Shown here one piece after another: positions 35,638-43,171 of a DNA stretch of 64,000 nucleotides. Numbering within the stretch: the first letter of the stretch is position 1; every line of letters begins with the position of its first letter. Origin of the DNA: Brevundimonas bullata (lineage in GTDB: Bacteria; Pseudomonadota; Alphaproteobacteria; Caulobacterales; Caulobacteraceae). Under the pieces are notes generated by a model. It did no database searches and was not told the origin of the DNA. It saw only the letters and a program-made list of their open reading frames with translations. The position numbers were made by a program, and so were the translations under genes. The stretch spans positions 682,001 through 746,000 of the forward strand of contig NZ_JACHLM010000002.1 of assembly GCF_014207965.1 (NCBI RefSeq). The letters are read 5' to 3'.

Positions 35638-36906
35638 TCAGGCGGCGCCGTCCGCCGTCTTCTTCTTGGTTTCCGAATAGATCAGCAGAGGCTGGGCCTT
35701 GCCTTCAATCACCTCGGCGTTGACCACGACTTCTTCGACGCCTTCATAGGTCGGCAGTTCGAACATGGTCTCCAGCAGGATGCCTTCCAGTATGGAACGC
35801 AGGCCGCGAGCGCCGGTCTTGCGCGTGATCGCCTTCTTGGCGACGGCGTTCAGCGCGTCGTCGGTAAAGGTCAGCGTCACATTCTCCATCTCGAACAGGC
35901 GCTTGTACTGCTTGACCAGAGCGTTCTTGGGCTCGGTCAGGATGGTGACCAGCGCCGCCTCGTCCAGGTCTTCCAGCGTCGCCAGAACCGGCAGACGGCC
36001 GATGAACTCGGGGATCAGGCCGAAGCGCATCAGATCGTCCGGCTCGACGCCCTTGAGGATGTCGCCCGTGCGGCGCTCGTCGATTTCCTTGACCTTGGCG
36101 CCGAAGCCGATCGAGGCCCCTGCCCCACGGGCCGAGATCACCTTTTCAAGGCCGGCGAAGGCGCCGCCGACGATGAACAGGATGTTGGCGGTGTCGACCT
36201 GCAGGAACTCCTGCTGCGGATGTTTACGGCCGCCTTGCGGAGGCACGGAGGCGACGGTGCCTTCCATGATCTTCAGCAGGGCCTGCTGCACGCCTTCGCC
36301 CGACACGTCGCGGGTGATCGACGGGTTGTCCGACTTGCGCGAGATCTTGTCGATTTCGTCGATGTAGACGATGCCGCGCTGGGCCCGCTCGACGTTGTAG
36401 TCCGACGCCTGAAGCAGTTTCAGGATGATGTTCTCGACATCCTCGCCCACATAACCGGCTTCGGTCAGGGTCGTGGCGTCAGCCATGGTGAACGGCACGT
36501 CGATGATGCGCGCCAGCGTCTGAGCCAGCAGCGTCTTGCCCGAGCCGGTCGGCCCGATCAGCATGATGTTCGACTTGGCCAGTTCGACGTCGTTGTTCTT
36601 CGTCGCGTGGTTCAGGCGCTTGTAGTGGTTGTGGACGGCGACGCTCAGCACCTTCTTGGCGTGGCTCTGGCCGATCACATAGTCGTCCAGGACGTCGCGG
36701 ATCTCCTTCGGAGTCGGCACGCCGTCCTTGGTCGTCTTGAAGGCGATCTTGTGCTCTTCGCGGATGATATCCATGCACAGTTCGACGCATTCATCGCAGA
36801 TGAACACGGTCGGTCCCGCAATCAGCTTGCGAACTTCGTGCTGGCTCTTGCCGCAGAACGAGCAATAGAGCGTACTTTTAGCGTCTGTGCCGGCGGCTTT
36901 GGTCAT
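35638..36906 (-). CDS. clpX: ATP-dependent Clp protease ATP-binding subunit ClpX
   Basis: 422-residue unfoldase that feeds substrates to ClpP. Zinc-binding cysteines 15, 18, 37 and 40; Walker A GPTGSGKT near 120; Walker B VYIDEIDK; and the IGF-type loop (ASIGFGAKV) that docks on ClpP. In Caulobacter ClpXP degrades CtrA and is essential. Separated from clpP by two genes rather than directly following it. Confidence 0.97.
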   Translation of the reverse strand: MTKAAGTDAKSTLYCSFCGKSQHEVRKLIAGPTVFICDECVELCMDIIREEHKIAFKTTKDGVPTPKEIRDVLDDYVIGQSHAKKVLSVAVHNHYKRLNHATKNNDVELAKSNIMLIGPTGSGKTLLAQTLARIIDVPFTMADATTLTEAGYVGEDVENIILKLLQASDYNVERAQRGIVYIDEIDKISRKSDNPSITRDVSGEGVQQALLKIMEGTVASVPPQGGRKHPQQEFLQVDTANILFIVGGAFAGLEKVISARGAGASIGFGAKVKEIDERRTGDILKGVEPDDLMRFGLIPEFIGRLPVLATLEDLDEAALVTILTEPKNALVKQYKRLFEMENVTLTFTDDALNAVAKKAITRKTGARGLRSILEGILLETMFELPTYEGVEEVVVNAEVIEGKAQPLLIYSETKKKTADGAA

Positions 36907-37100
36907 AGACCCTTCTCACTCCCGCGATCCGGCCCGACATGGGACGGAAGGCGCATACCTCGTCATTGATCCGTGAATCTATGCACGAAGGTCTTCAAAA
37001 AAAGACAATCACCCATCACACGTTCCGCCACAACCCTGTTGCGACACGACAATGTCGCTAACACGGACGGACAATGCAGTTTCTAAGGGGATCACGGCTA

Positions 37101-37748
37101 ATGGCAGACATGGGCGCCGCACAATCGTTTCGCCAGTCCCCCGTCGGGGACCGTCAGATCGTCGCTTTCGATTTCGACGGCACCCTGACGATTCGCGACA
37201 GTTTCACCGCCTTCCTGCGCTGGCGGGCGGGCGCGGCGGGCTGGGCCATCGGTCTGGCCCGGATGGCCCCCGCGCTGGCGACCTACATCGGCGACCGCGA
37301 CCGGGGCCGGATCAAGGCCGCCTCGGTGCGTGAATTCCTGCACGGCGTGGAGCGCGCGGCGCTGGAGGCCGAGGCCGAACGCTATGCGGATCAGGTCTGG
37401 GACCGCTTCATGCGCCCCGACGCCCTCGCCTGCTGGAAGGCCTGGGGCGAGAAGGGCGCGCACCGCGTCATCGTCACCGCCTCGCCGGAAACGACCGTCG
37501 CCCCCTTCGCCCGTCGCCTGGGGGCCGAAGGCCTGCTGGGCACCCAGCTGGTGTTCGACGCCCAGGACCGCGTCACGGGCGCCTTTGCGGGCGAAAACTG
37601 CCGGGGCGAGGAAAAAGTGCGCCGTCTGCGCGCCGCCTATGGCGACGACATGTCGCTGGCCGCCGCCTATGGCGACACCTCGGGCGACACGGAAATGATC
37701 GCCATCGCCGCTGAAAAAGGCTTCCGGATCTTCACCGCTCGTCCCTGA
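37101..37748 (+). CDS. HAD-IB family phosphatase
   Basis: 215-residue predicted phosphatase. The DFDGT motif gives nucleophile Asp24 and acid Asp26; the second motif is VTASPE and the fourth is GDTSGDTEM. The RDSFTAFLRW cap segment resembles SerB-like and YfhB-like enzymes. Substrate unknown. Lies alone on the plus strand between clpX and the clpP side. ATG at 37101 is favoured over 37074, whose extra residues are not family-like, but no start has a strong Shine-Dalgarno sequence. Confidence 0.85.
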   Translation: MADMGAAQSFRQSPVGDRQIVAFDFDGTLTIRDSFTAFLRWRAGAAGWAIGLARMAPALATYIGDRDRGRIKAASVREFLHGVERAALEAEAERYADQVWDRFMRPDALACWKAWGEKGAHRVIVTASPETTVAPFARRLGAEGLLGTQLVFDAQDRVTGAFAGENCRGEEKVRRLRAAYGDDMSLAAAYGDTSGDTEMIAIAAEKGFRIFTARP

Positions 37749-37764
37749 CGCGCGGAACGGGCGG

Positions 37765-38085
37765 TCAGTGACCGTCGGCGTCCACGTCGAAGACCATGGG
37801 TTTACCGCGCGAAGTCGGGTTCCAGCCCGCTTCCATCGCCGAGACCACGGCATTACGGACCGCATCGACGTTGACCCGCTGCTTCTCCACGTCCGGCCGG
37901 CCGTTGGGGCGCAGCGGCGGCGGAAACTGGATGATGGCCTCCCGCTTGAAGTCGACCAGGCACAGGGTGACGGCCATCCCCTCCCACTTCCCGCCCGACT
38001 TGGGCTGAGGCTGGCGACGGATCTCCCACTCATAGATGTCGCCATCGACTTCGACGGAGCCTTTGGAATCGCGCGTGTACTGCAT
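37765..38085 (-). CDS. Conserved hypothetical protein downstream of clpP
   Basis: 106 residues, probably soluble, beginning MQYTRDSKGSVEVDGDIYEW; alternating polar and hydrophobic residues suggest a beta-rich fold. No known motif. An ATG at 38154 would add 23 residues but would place a strong 12-pair hairpin inside the first codons, so 38085 is preferred. It may be read from the clpP transcript. Function unknown. Confidence 0.65.
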   Translation of the reverse strand: MQYTRDSKGSVEVDGDIYEWEIRRQPQPKSGGKWEGMAVTLCLVDFKREAIIQFPPPLRPNGRPDVEKQRVNVDAVRNAVVSAMEAGWNPTSRGKPMVFDVDADGH

Positions 38086-38119
38086 GGCCGCCTGATAGCA
38101 CGGGCGTTGAAACGATTCG

Positions 38120-38147
38120 AGGCGGAGCCCGTCACCGGACCCCGCCT
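38120..38147 (-). repeat. Strong GTGA-loop hairpin after clpP
   Basis: Twelve-pair stem (38120-38131 with 38136-38147, two G-U pairs) closed by a GTGA tetraloop on the minus strand, 29 bases after the clpP stop. No T-tract follows, so it could be an mRNA-stabilising 3' structure, a Rho-type end or an attenuator before the next gene. Confidence 0.6.
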
Positions 38148-38175
38148 CGTTCATCTCAGGACCTAGCTGTTAGGC

Positions 38176-38817
38176 TCAGACCGTCTTCACGCCGTCGTCT
38201 TCGGCTTGGGTACGCTTGTCATAGACGTGGTCGACGATGCCCCAGGCCTTGGCTTCTTCGGCGGTCATGAAGTGGTCGCGGTCCAGGGTGCGCTCGACTT
38301 CTTCATAGGTCCGCCCCGTGTGATGGACGTAGATTTCGTTCAGGCGACGCTTGGTGGCGATGATGTCCTCGGCGTGGCGCTCGATGTCCGAGGCCGTGCC
38401 GCGGAAACCGCCCGAGGGCTGGTGCACCATGACGCGCGCGTTCGGCAGGGCGATGCGCTGGCCCGCTTCACCGGCCGTCAGGATCAGCGAACCGGCCGAG
38501 GCGGCCATGCCCATGACCACGGTCGAGACCGGCGACTTGATGTATTGCATGGTGTCGTAGATCGCGAGCGCCGAGGTCACCTGACCGCCGGGGCTGTTGA
38601 TGTACATGCTGATTTCCTTCTTCGGGTTTTCCGATTCCAGGAACAGCAGCTGGGCGCAGATCAGCGAGGCCATGCCGTCCTCGAACGGACCGGTCAGGAA
38701 GATGATCCGCTCGCGCAGCAGGCGCGAAAAGATGTCGAACGACCGTTCGCCGCGGCTGGATTGCTCCACCACCATCGGCACCAGGTTGTTGGAGATGTAG
38801 TCGATCGGATCGCGCAT
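38176..38817 (-). CDS. clpP: ATP-dependent Clp protease proteolytic subunit
   Basis: 213-residue serine peptidase that forms the double-heptamer chamber. Catalytic Ser in MGMAASAGS, His in MVHQPSGG, and INSPGG substrate loop are all present. A short propeptide ([16 protein letters not shown]) is visible. Works with ClpX and ClpA. Confidence 0.97.
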   Translation of the reverse strand: MRDPIDYISNNLVPMVVEQSSRGERSFDIFSRLLRERIIFLTGPFEDGMASLICAQLLFLESENPKKEISMYINSPGGQVTSALAIYDTMQYIKSPVSTVVMGMAASAGSLILTAGEAGQRIALPNARVMVHQPSGGFRGTASDIERHAEDIIATKRRLNEIYVHHTGRTYEEVERTLDRDHFMTAEEAKAWGIVDHVYDKRTQAEDDGVKTV

Positions 38818-38929
38818 GAAGGCCTTTTTCGAATTCTGTCGGCGCGACTCGCTGCCGCGACCTTAACCTGCAAGATATCACCACCCTACCCGCAAGGCGC
38901 AAGGCCGACAGCCTCATAAGAACAGACGA

Positions 38930-39850
38930 TCAGTCGGGCTCAGGGGCTGTCTCTTGGGCACGCTTCTGAGCCCGCGCCATCAGACCCTGTATCTCACCCG
39001 CCTGCTGGTTCGCCGCCGACTGATTGAGCTCGGCCTTATACAGAGCCTTCAAGTAGGTCATGTCCCACTCGGTCAGGTGCGGCGTCGTCTGCGGACGGCC
39101 AAACAAGCTTAGAATCGAGTCGTAGTCTTGGGTATCCGCATCAGGGTCGACCTGAGAAAAAGCGACCATGGCCGCGTAGTCGGCGATCTGACGCAGATCC
39201 AGACCATCGATCTTGGTCACGTCCAAGATGATGATGACACGGCCCAGATCATTGCGAATGGTGGTGCGCAGCCGTCCTGAAGTCGTCCGGGCGACGGTTG
39301 GCGGGGCCTCGCCGGGCAATCGGACGGCAAGCGCCCCAGTCTGGGAATCGACAGGCAGGCTGATATGCCACCAACGGATCGCATGATCATTGGTCTGGAA
39401 GGCCTCCAGGGCCGACCGGCTTCGGCTCATTCCAGAGCCGCCTGGCCAAAACACGCTCCGTCGCGCCGCCACCAAACCACGCGCCATGCCGGCGCCGTCA
39501 TCGGTGCCGATTATCAGGACGTTGGGCTGACATCCCGGCTCCCCCGGCTCCAGGCCGATGTCCAGCGCGACTTCGGAGACGCGATCGGCGAGGTATTGCG
39601 CGGCATCCCCCCGTAGATTGGCGACGCCCACGCAAATATTGTCACGCCAACGCGCCGGCCCTCGCCCCGCAGGGGCCGCCACGACCTCATCGATGAAGCC
39701 GCGAACCCGCTCATCGATCCGTCGCCCCTGAACCACGATATCTTCGAGTTCCGTCGCCTGCCCGTTATTGACAGACCCCGATGGCCCTTGCTCGGGAAGC
39801 GACGCCAACATCGCCAGCCCCATCAAGCCCGCCGGAAACACTCCGCCCAT
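38930..39850 (-). CDS. Conserved hypothetical protein, predicted exported
   Basis: 306 residues with a hydrophobic N-terminus (residues 5-17) that looks like a signal peptide, then ELEDIVVQGRRIDERVRGFIDEV, reminiscent of sequences common in Caulobacterales and Sphingomonadales proteins of unknown function. The region CVGVANLRGDAAQYLADRVSEVA and a central domain with NVLIIGTDD look conserved. GGGGCGAG precedes the ATG. It sits between tig and clpP. No function can be assigned. Confidence 0.8.
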   Translation of the reverse strand: MGGVFPAGLMGLAMLASLPEQGPSGSVNNGQATELEDIVVQGRRIDERVRGFIDEVVAAPAGRGPARWRDNICVGVANLRGDAAQYLADRVSEVALDIGLEPGEPGCQPNVLIIGTDDGAGMARGLVAARRSVFWPGGSGMSRSRSALEAFQTNDHAIRWWHISLPVDSQTGALAVRLPGEAPPTVARTTSGRLRTTIRNDLGRVIIILDVTKIDGLDLRQIADYAAMVAFSQVDPDADTQDYDSILSLFGRPQTTPHLTEWDMTYLKALYKAELNQSAANQQAGEIQGLMARAQKRAQETAPEPD

Positions 39851-39950
39851 CTCGCCCCCTTAAAAATATCGTCGTTATTCAAATGATCCCAGCATATCGG
39901 CAAGAATAAGGCCGAAGCCATGCGTCAGGTGAACCCTTGAACGGCTCATG

Positions 39951-39980
39951 AAAAAAGCCCCCGCACCAAGGTGCGGGGGC
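39951..39980 (-). terminator. Terminator of tig
   Basis: GC-rich stem (39957-39967 with 39970-39980, closing to a four-base loop) followed on the minus strand by six T residues (39956-39951), 32 bases after the tig stop. Confidence 0.9.
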
Positions 39981-40011
39981 CTTCATCGAGGCGCTTAAGG
40001 CCAGAAGGACC

Positions 40012-41355
40012 TTAACCCTCGTCTTCTTCCTTCAGCAGCTCTTCCTTCGAGATCGGCGTGTCGGTGACGTCGGCGACGCCGACGATCAGGTCGACGACCT
40101 TCTCTTCATAGATCGGCGCACGCAGCTGGGCGGCGGCGTTCGGGTTCTGGCGGTAGAAGTCCAGGACCATCTTTTCCTGGCCCGGGTAGTTGCGGGCTTC
40201 AGCCATGATGGCGCCCGACAGCTCCTGGTCCGTCACGCCGACGTTGTTGGCGCGACCGATTTCAGCCAGCACCAGACCCAGGCGCACGCGGCGCTCGGCG
40301 ATCTTGCGGTACTCGGCCTTCAGTTCGTCTTCCGACTTCTTGGCGTCTTCTTCCGGCAGACGGCCGGCGTCCTTGTCAGCCGACACCTGGGCCCAGATGC
40401 CTTCGAACTCGGCGTCCACCATCTTCGGCGGCAGGGCGAAGTCGTGGGCTTCGTCCAGTTGGTCCAGCAGGGCGCGCTTCAGCTTGAAGCGGGCGGCGCC
40501 GGCGTACTGCTGGTCCAAGTTGGCCTTCAGCAGCTCTTTCAGCTTGTCCAGCGATTCCAGGCCGATGCGAGTGGCGAACTCGTCGTCGATCTTGGCTTCG
40601 GCTTCGGCCTTGATGGCCTTGACCTTGACGTCGAAGGTCGCAGCTTTGCCGGCCAGGTTCTTGGCCTGGTAGTCTTCCGGGAAACTCACTTCGATCGTGC
40701 GTTCTTCGCCGACCTTGGCGCCCTTCAGTTGCTCTTCGAAGCCCGGGATGAAGCGGTTGGAGCCGATCACCAGGTCGGCGTCCTCGGCCGAGCCGCCTTC
40801 GAACACTTCACCGTCCAGCTTGCCGACGAAGTCGATGGTCAGCTGGTCGCCTTCAGCGGCCTTGACCGACTTGCCCGTCTTGTCCTCGTAGGACTTGGCC
40901 TGCGAGGCCAATTCCTTCAGGGCTTCTTCCAGATCTTCGTCCGAAGCGGTGTAGGTCGGGCGCTCCAGCTTCAGGGTCTTGGGGTCGACCGGGGTGAAGT
41001 CGGGCATGACTTCCAGCGACATTTCATAGGCCAGATCTTCCTGACCGGCGATGACCTTGTCCATGTCCGAGGTCAGCTTCATCTCGGCCGGGGCGGCCGG
41101 GCGCAGCTTGGCTTCGTCCAGAGCCTTCTGGCTGGTTTCGTTCAACGCGGCGTTGATGATTTCGCCCATGAAGTCACGGCCGAAGGTCTTCTTGACGTGG
41201 GCGGTCGGCACCTTGCCCGGGCGGAAGCCCTTGAGCTTCATCTGGGGCGCAACTTCCTTGATGCGCGCTTCCAGCTTTTCGTTCAGCTCGGCTACCGGGA
41301 TGGTCACCGCGAGCACGCGGCTGAGGCCTTCGTTCGACTTTTCGACGACTTGCAT
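40012..41355 (-). CDS. tig: Trigger factor
   Basis: 447-residue ribosome-bound chaperone and peptidyl-prolyl isomerase. The ribosome-binding loop GFRPGKVP is at about residues 41-48, a FKBP-like domain follows ([25 protein letters not shown]), then the helical chaperone arms. The C-terminus is acidic. ATG at 41355 gives the canonical N-terminus [13 protein letters not shown]; upstream in-frame codons are not coding. Confidence 0.96.
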   Translation of the reverse strand: MQVVEKSNEGLSRVLAVTIPVAELNEKLEARIKEVAPQMKLKGFRPGKVPTAHVKKTFGRDFMGEIINAALNETSQKALDEAKLRPAAPAEMKLTSDMDKVIAGQEDLAYEMSLEVMPDFTPVDPKTLKLERPTYTASDEDLEEALKELASQAKSYEDKTGKSVKAAEGDQLTIDFVGKLDGEVFEGGSAEDADLVIGSNRFIPGFEEQLKGAKVGEERTIEVSFPEDYQAKNLAGKAATFDVKVKAIKAEAEAKIDDEFATRIGLESLDKLKELLKANLDQQYAGAARFKLKRALLDQLDEAHDFALPPKMVDAEFEGIWAQVSADKDAGRLPEEDAKKSEDELKAEYRKIAERRVRLGLVLAEIGRANNVGVTDQELSGAIMAEARNYPGQEKMVLDFYRQNPNAAAQLRAPIYEEKVVDLIVGVADVTDTPISKEELLKEEDEG

Positions 41356-41525
41356 GGTCGGGATTCTGACGCTCTGTGGCGACGCCGAACGGCGCGCGCG
41401 GTGGATAAAGCAATAGGGCCGCCCTTTTGGAGCGGCTCCTCGAAGCCCGCTCTTATGTCGAGAAGGGGCCGAAAGGTCAACGCGCGCGGGTTCCTTTGCC
41501 GCCATCGCCTCGCTATCTGAGGACC

Positions 41526-42227
41526 ATGAGCCAGCCCGCCTCCCCCATCGGCGTCTTCATCACGCCCGTCACACCTCTGCAGCAGAACTGCACCACCGTC
41601 TGGTGCACCCGGACGAACAAGGCCGCCGTCATTGATCCCGGCGGGTCGGTGGATGCGATTCTGGGCGAAATCGCGCGGCGCGGCCTGACGCTCGAAGCCA
41701 TCTGGATCACCCACGGCCACCTCGACCACGCCGGCGGCGCCGCCGAGATGCAGGATAAGACCGGCGTCGACATCATCGGCCCCCAGGCCGAGGACCAGTT
41801 TTGGATCGACCTGATTCCCACCCAGGGTCAGAAGTACGGCCTGCCCGACGTGCGCACCTTCACGCCCACACGCTTTCTGGCCGACGGCGACGTTCTGACT
41901 CTGGGCGAAACGACCTGGGAAGTCGTCCACTGCCCCGGCCACACGCCCGGCCATGTCATCTTCTTCAACCGTCAAGCCCGGTTCGCTCAGGTCGGCGACG
42001 TCCTGTTCCAGGGTTCGATCGGTCGGACGGACTTTCCGCGCAGCGACCACGCCGCCCTCCTGCACGCCATCACCACCAAGCTCTGGCCCCTGGGCGACGA
42101 CGTGACCTTCGTGCCCGGGCATGGCCCCCACTCGACCTTCGGGGCCGAGCGGCGCACCAACCCCTATGTGTCCGATCAGGCGATGTCACGGGCGCCCATC
42201 GCACGACCTGCGTCCGGCCCCTCCTGA
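41526..42227 (+). CDS. MBL-fold metallo-hydrolase (glyoxalase II-like)
   Basis: 233-residue zinc hydrolase. [10 protein letters not shown] supplies the HxHxDH motif (His63, His65, Asp67, His68), [10 protein letters not shown] the next His, and [10 protein letters not shown] the last. Resembles the YcbL/GloB-like small hydrolases that cleave thioesters such as S-lactoylglutathione; the true substrate is unknown. ATG at 41526 is preferred; an in-frame extension overlaps the tig leader. Confidence 0.88.
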   Translation: MSQPASPIGVFITPVTPLQQNCTTVWCTRTNKAAVIDPGGSVDAILGEIARRGLTLEAIWITHGHLDHAGGAAEMQDKTGVDIIGPQAEDQFWIDLIPTQGQKYGLPDVRTFTPTRFLADGDVLTLGETTWEVVHCPGHTPGHVIFFNRQARFAQVGDVLFQGSIGRTDFPRSDHAALLHAITTKLWPLGDDVTFVPGHGPHSTFGAERRTNPYVSDQAMSRAPIARPASGPS

Positions 42228-42228
42228 C

Positions 42229-42504
42229 CTAGCGCGCGGCCAGAAGGCCGATGATCACGCCGATTCCCAAAGCGTAAAGCGTCGCCCTCGTCGGCTCGTC
42301 GCGAATGGCGTCGCGCGCCCTTTTGACGCGCCTCTCGGCCCAGGCCCGCGCCTCTGCCGCATCTTCGCGAACGGCCTCGTGGATCGGGCGCGGCTGCACC
42401 CCCTTTGCGAGTATCGCGTCGGCTTCCCGTTCGAGCCGCAGGCTTTCCGGCGCGGCGCCGTTGATGATGTCTTCAGGCAAGACGGACGTGCGGGGCTCTG
42501 CCAT
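42229..42504 (-). CDS. Small YqjD/ElaB-like (DUF883-type) membrane protein
   Basis: 91 residues: a soluble, charged helical part with many Glu/Arg (residues 20-65) and a single C-terminal membrane helix (ALGIGVIIGLLAAR). That layout is typical of ElaB/YqjD/YgaM stress proteins that sit in the inner membrane and bind ribosomes in E. coli. A general stress response promoter motif lies 33 bases upstream. The stop lies directly after the MBL hydrolase gene, convergent. Confidence 0.75.
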   Translation of the reverse strand: MAEPRTSVLPEDIINGAAPESLRLEREADAILAKGVQPRPIHEAVREDAAEARAWAERRVKRARDAIRDEPTRATLYALGIGVIIGLLAAR

Positions 42505-42536
42505 GGGCGATCTCCATTGATGAGGGGTCGTTTTTC

Positions 42537-42561
42537 AACCCGTCGATCCGCCGCAGGTTCC
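42537..42561 (-). promoter_or_regulatory. EcfG-type promoter of the YqjD-like gene
   Basis: Minus strand GGAAC (42561-42557), 17 bases, GTT (42539-42537), matching the alphaproteobacterial general stress response consensus GGAAC-N16/17-GTT. Confidence 0.7.
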
Positions 42562-42616
42562 TGATCGAACCGTCTTCTCTGCCCGTGCGTTGGACCGGGC
42601 CAACACGGAGAGACGC

Positions 42617-42772
42617 ATGACCTATATCGAGCCCGATACGCCTGACGGCGCCCCCGAGATCGAGCCCCCCGCGACGCCCGCGCCCGACATCCAGCCCGGC
42701 CAGACGCCCGACGAACTGCCTCCCCTCGAACCGGGCGGCGGACAGCCCGGCGATTCCCGTCCCTACGACTGA
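42617..42772 (+). CDS. Proline/acidic-rich 51-residue hypothetical protein
   Basis: Tiny protein composed almost wholly of Pro, Glu, Asp and Gly; certainly disordered, no known motif. GGAGA five bases before the ATG at 42617 and its place within a cluster of stress genes support it as real. A degenerate stress-promoter-like pair (CGAAC and CGTT, spacing one base too long) is upstream. Function unknown. Confidence 0.5.
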   Translation: MTYIEPDTPDGAPEIEPPATPAPDIQPGQTPDELPPLEPGGGQPGDSRPYD

Positions 42773-42804
42773 CCGTCCACAGAACAAGGAAATCGTTCTT
42801 GTTC

Positions 42805-42829
42805 GGAACCACGGCGGCGGCGCCGGGTT
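42805..42829 (+). promoter_or_regulatory. EcfG-type promoter of the KGG gene
   Basis: GGAAC (42805-42809), 17 bases, GTT (42827-42829), ending 40 bases before the start codon. Confidence 0.7.
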
Positions 42830-42869
42830 CTTTCCGGCAAGCGCCACCGTCTTTGAAAGGAACAGCCGA

Positions 42870-43100
42870 ATGGCCGAAGGTCAGCCCACCCGCGGCTCCG
42901 GTGTTTCCAAACGAGGCTTCGCCTCGATGGACCCCGAACGCCAACGCGAGATCGCCCGCAAGGGCGGCGCCAGCGTCCCCAGCGAGAAGCGCAGCTTCTC
43001 TCAGGATCGCAGTCTGGCGGCCCAGGCCGGCCGCAAGGGCGGCGAAGCCTCGCACGGCTCGCGCAACAAGACCGACAGCGACACCCCGCCCAAGGGTTAA
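42870..43100 (+). CDS. KGG-motif stress-induced protein
   Basis: 76 residues with two KGG repeats, ARKGGASVPSEKRSFS and GRKGGEASHGSRN, the pattern of the general stress protein/KGG family seen in E. coli YciG and Bacillus GsiB. Hydrophilic and disordered, hydrophilin-like. AGGA precedes the ATG; an EcfG-type promoter lies upstream and an intrinsic terminator downstream, so it is a complete single-gene unit. Expected to be induced by starvation, drying or osmotic stress. Confidence 0.88.
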   Translation: MAEGQPTRGSGVSKRGFASMDPERQREIARKGGASVPSEKRSFSQDRSLAAQAGRKGGEASHGSRNKTDSDTPPKG

Positions 43101-43121
43101 GCTTCACCCGTCGGCCATCAA

Positions 43122-43153
43122 GGCGGCGCAGCCCTTCGGCGCGCCGCCTTTTT
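43122..43153 (+). terminator. Terminator of the KGG gene
   Basis: Eight-base stem (43122-43129 with 43141-43148), 11-base loop, five T residues (43149-43153). Confidence 0.85.
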
Positions 43154-43171
43154 GTTGCGCCTGGCCCAGCG

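Noticed and set aside
38085..38154. Longer start (ATG 38154) for the gene after clpP
   Set aside because: The added residues lie over a strong hairpin and look non-coding; the shorter start was chosen, though this is not certain.
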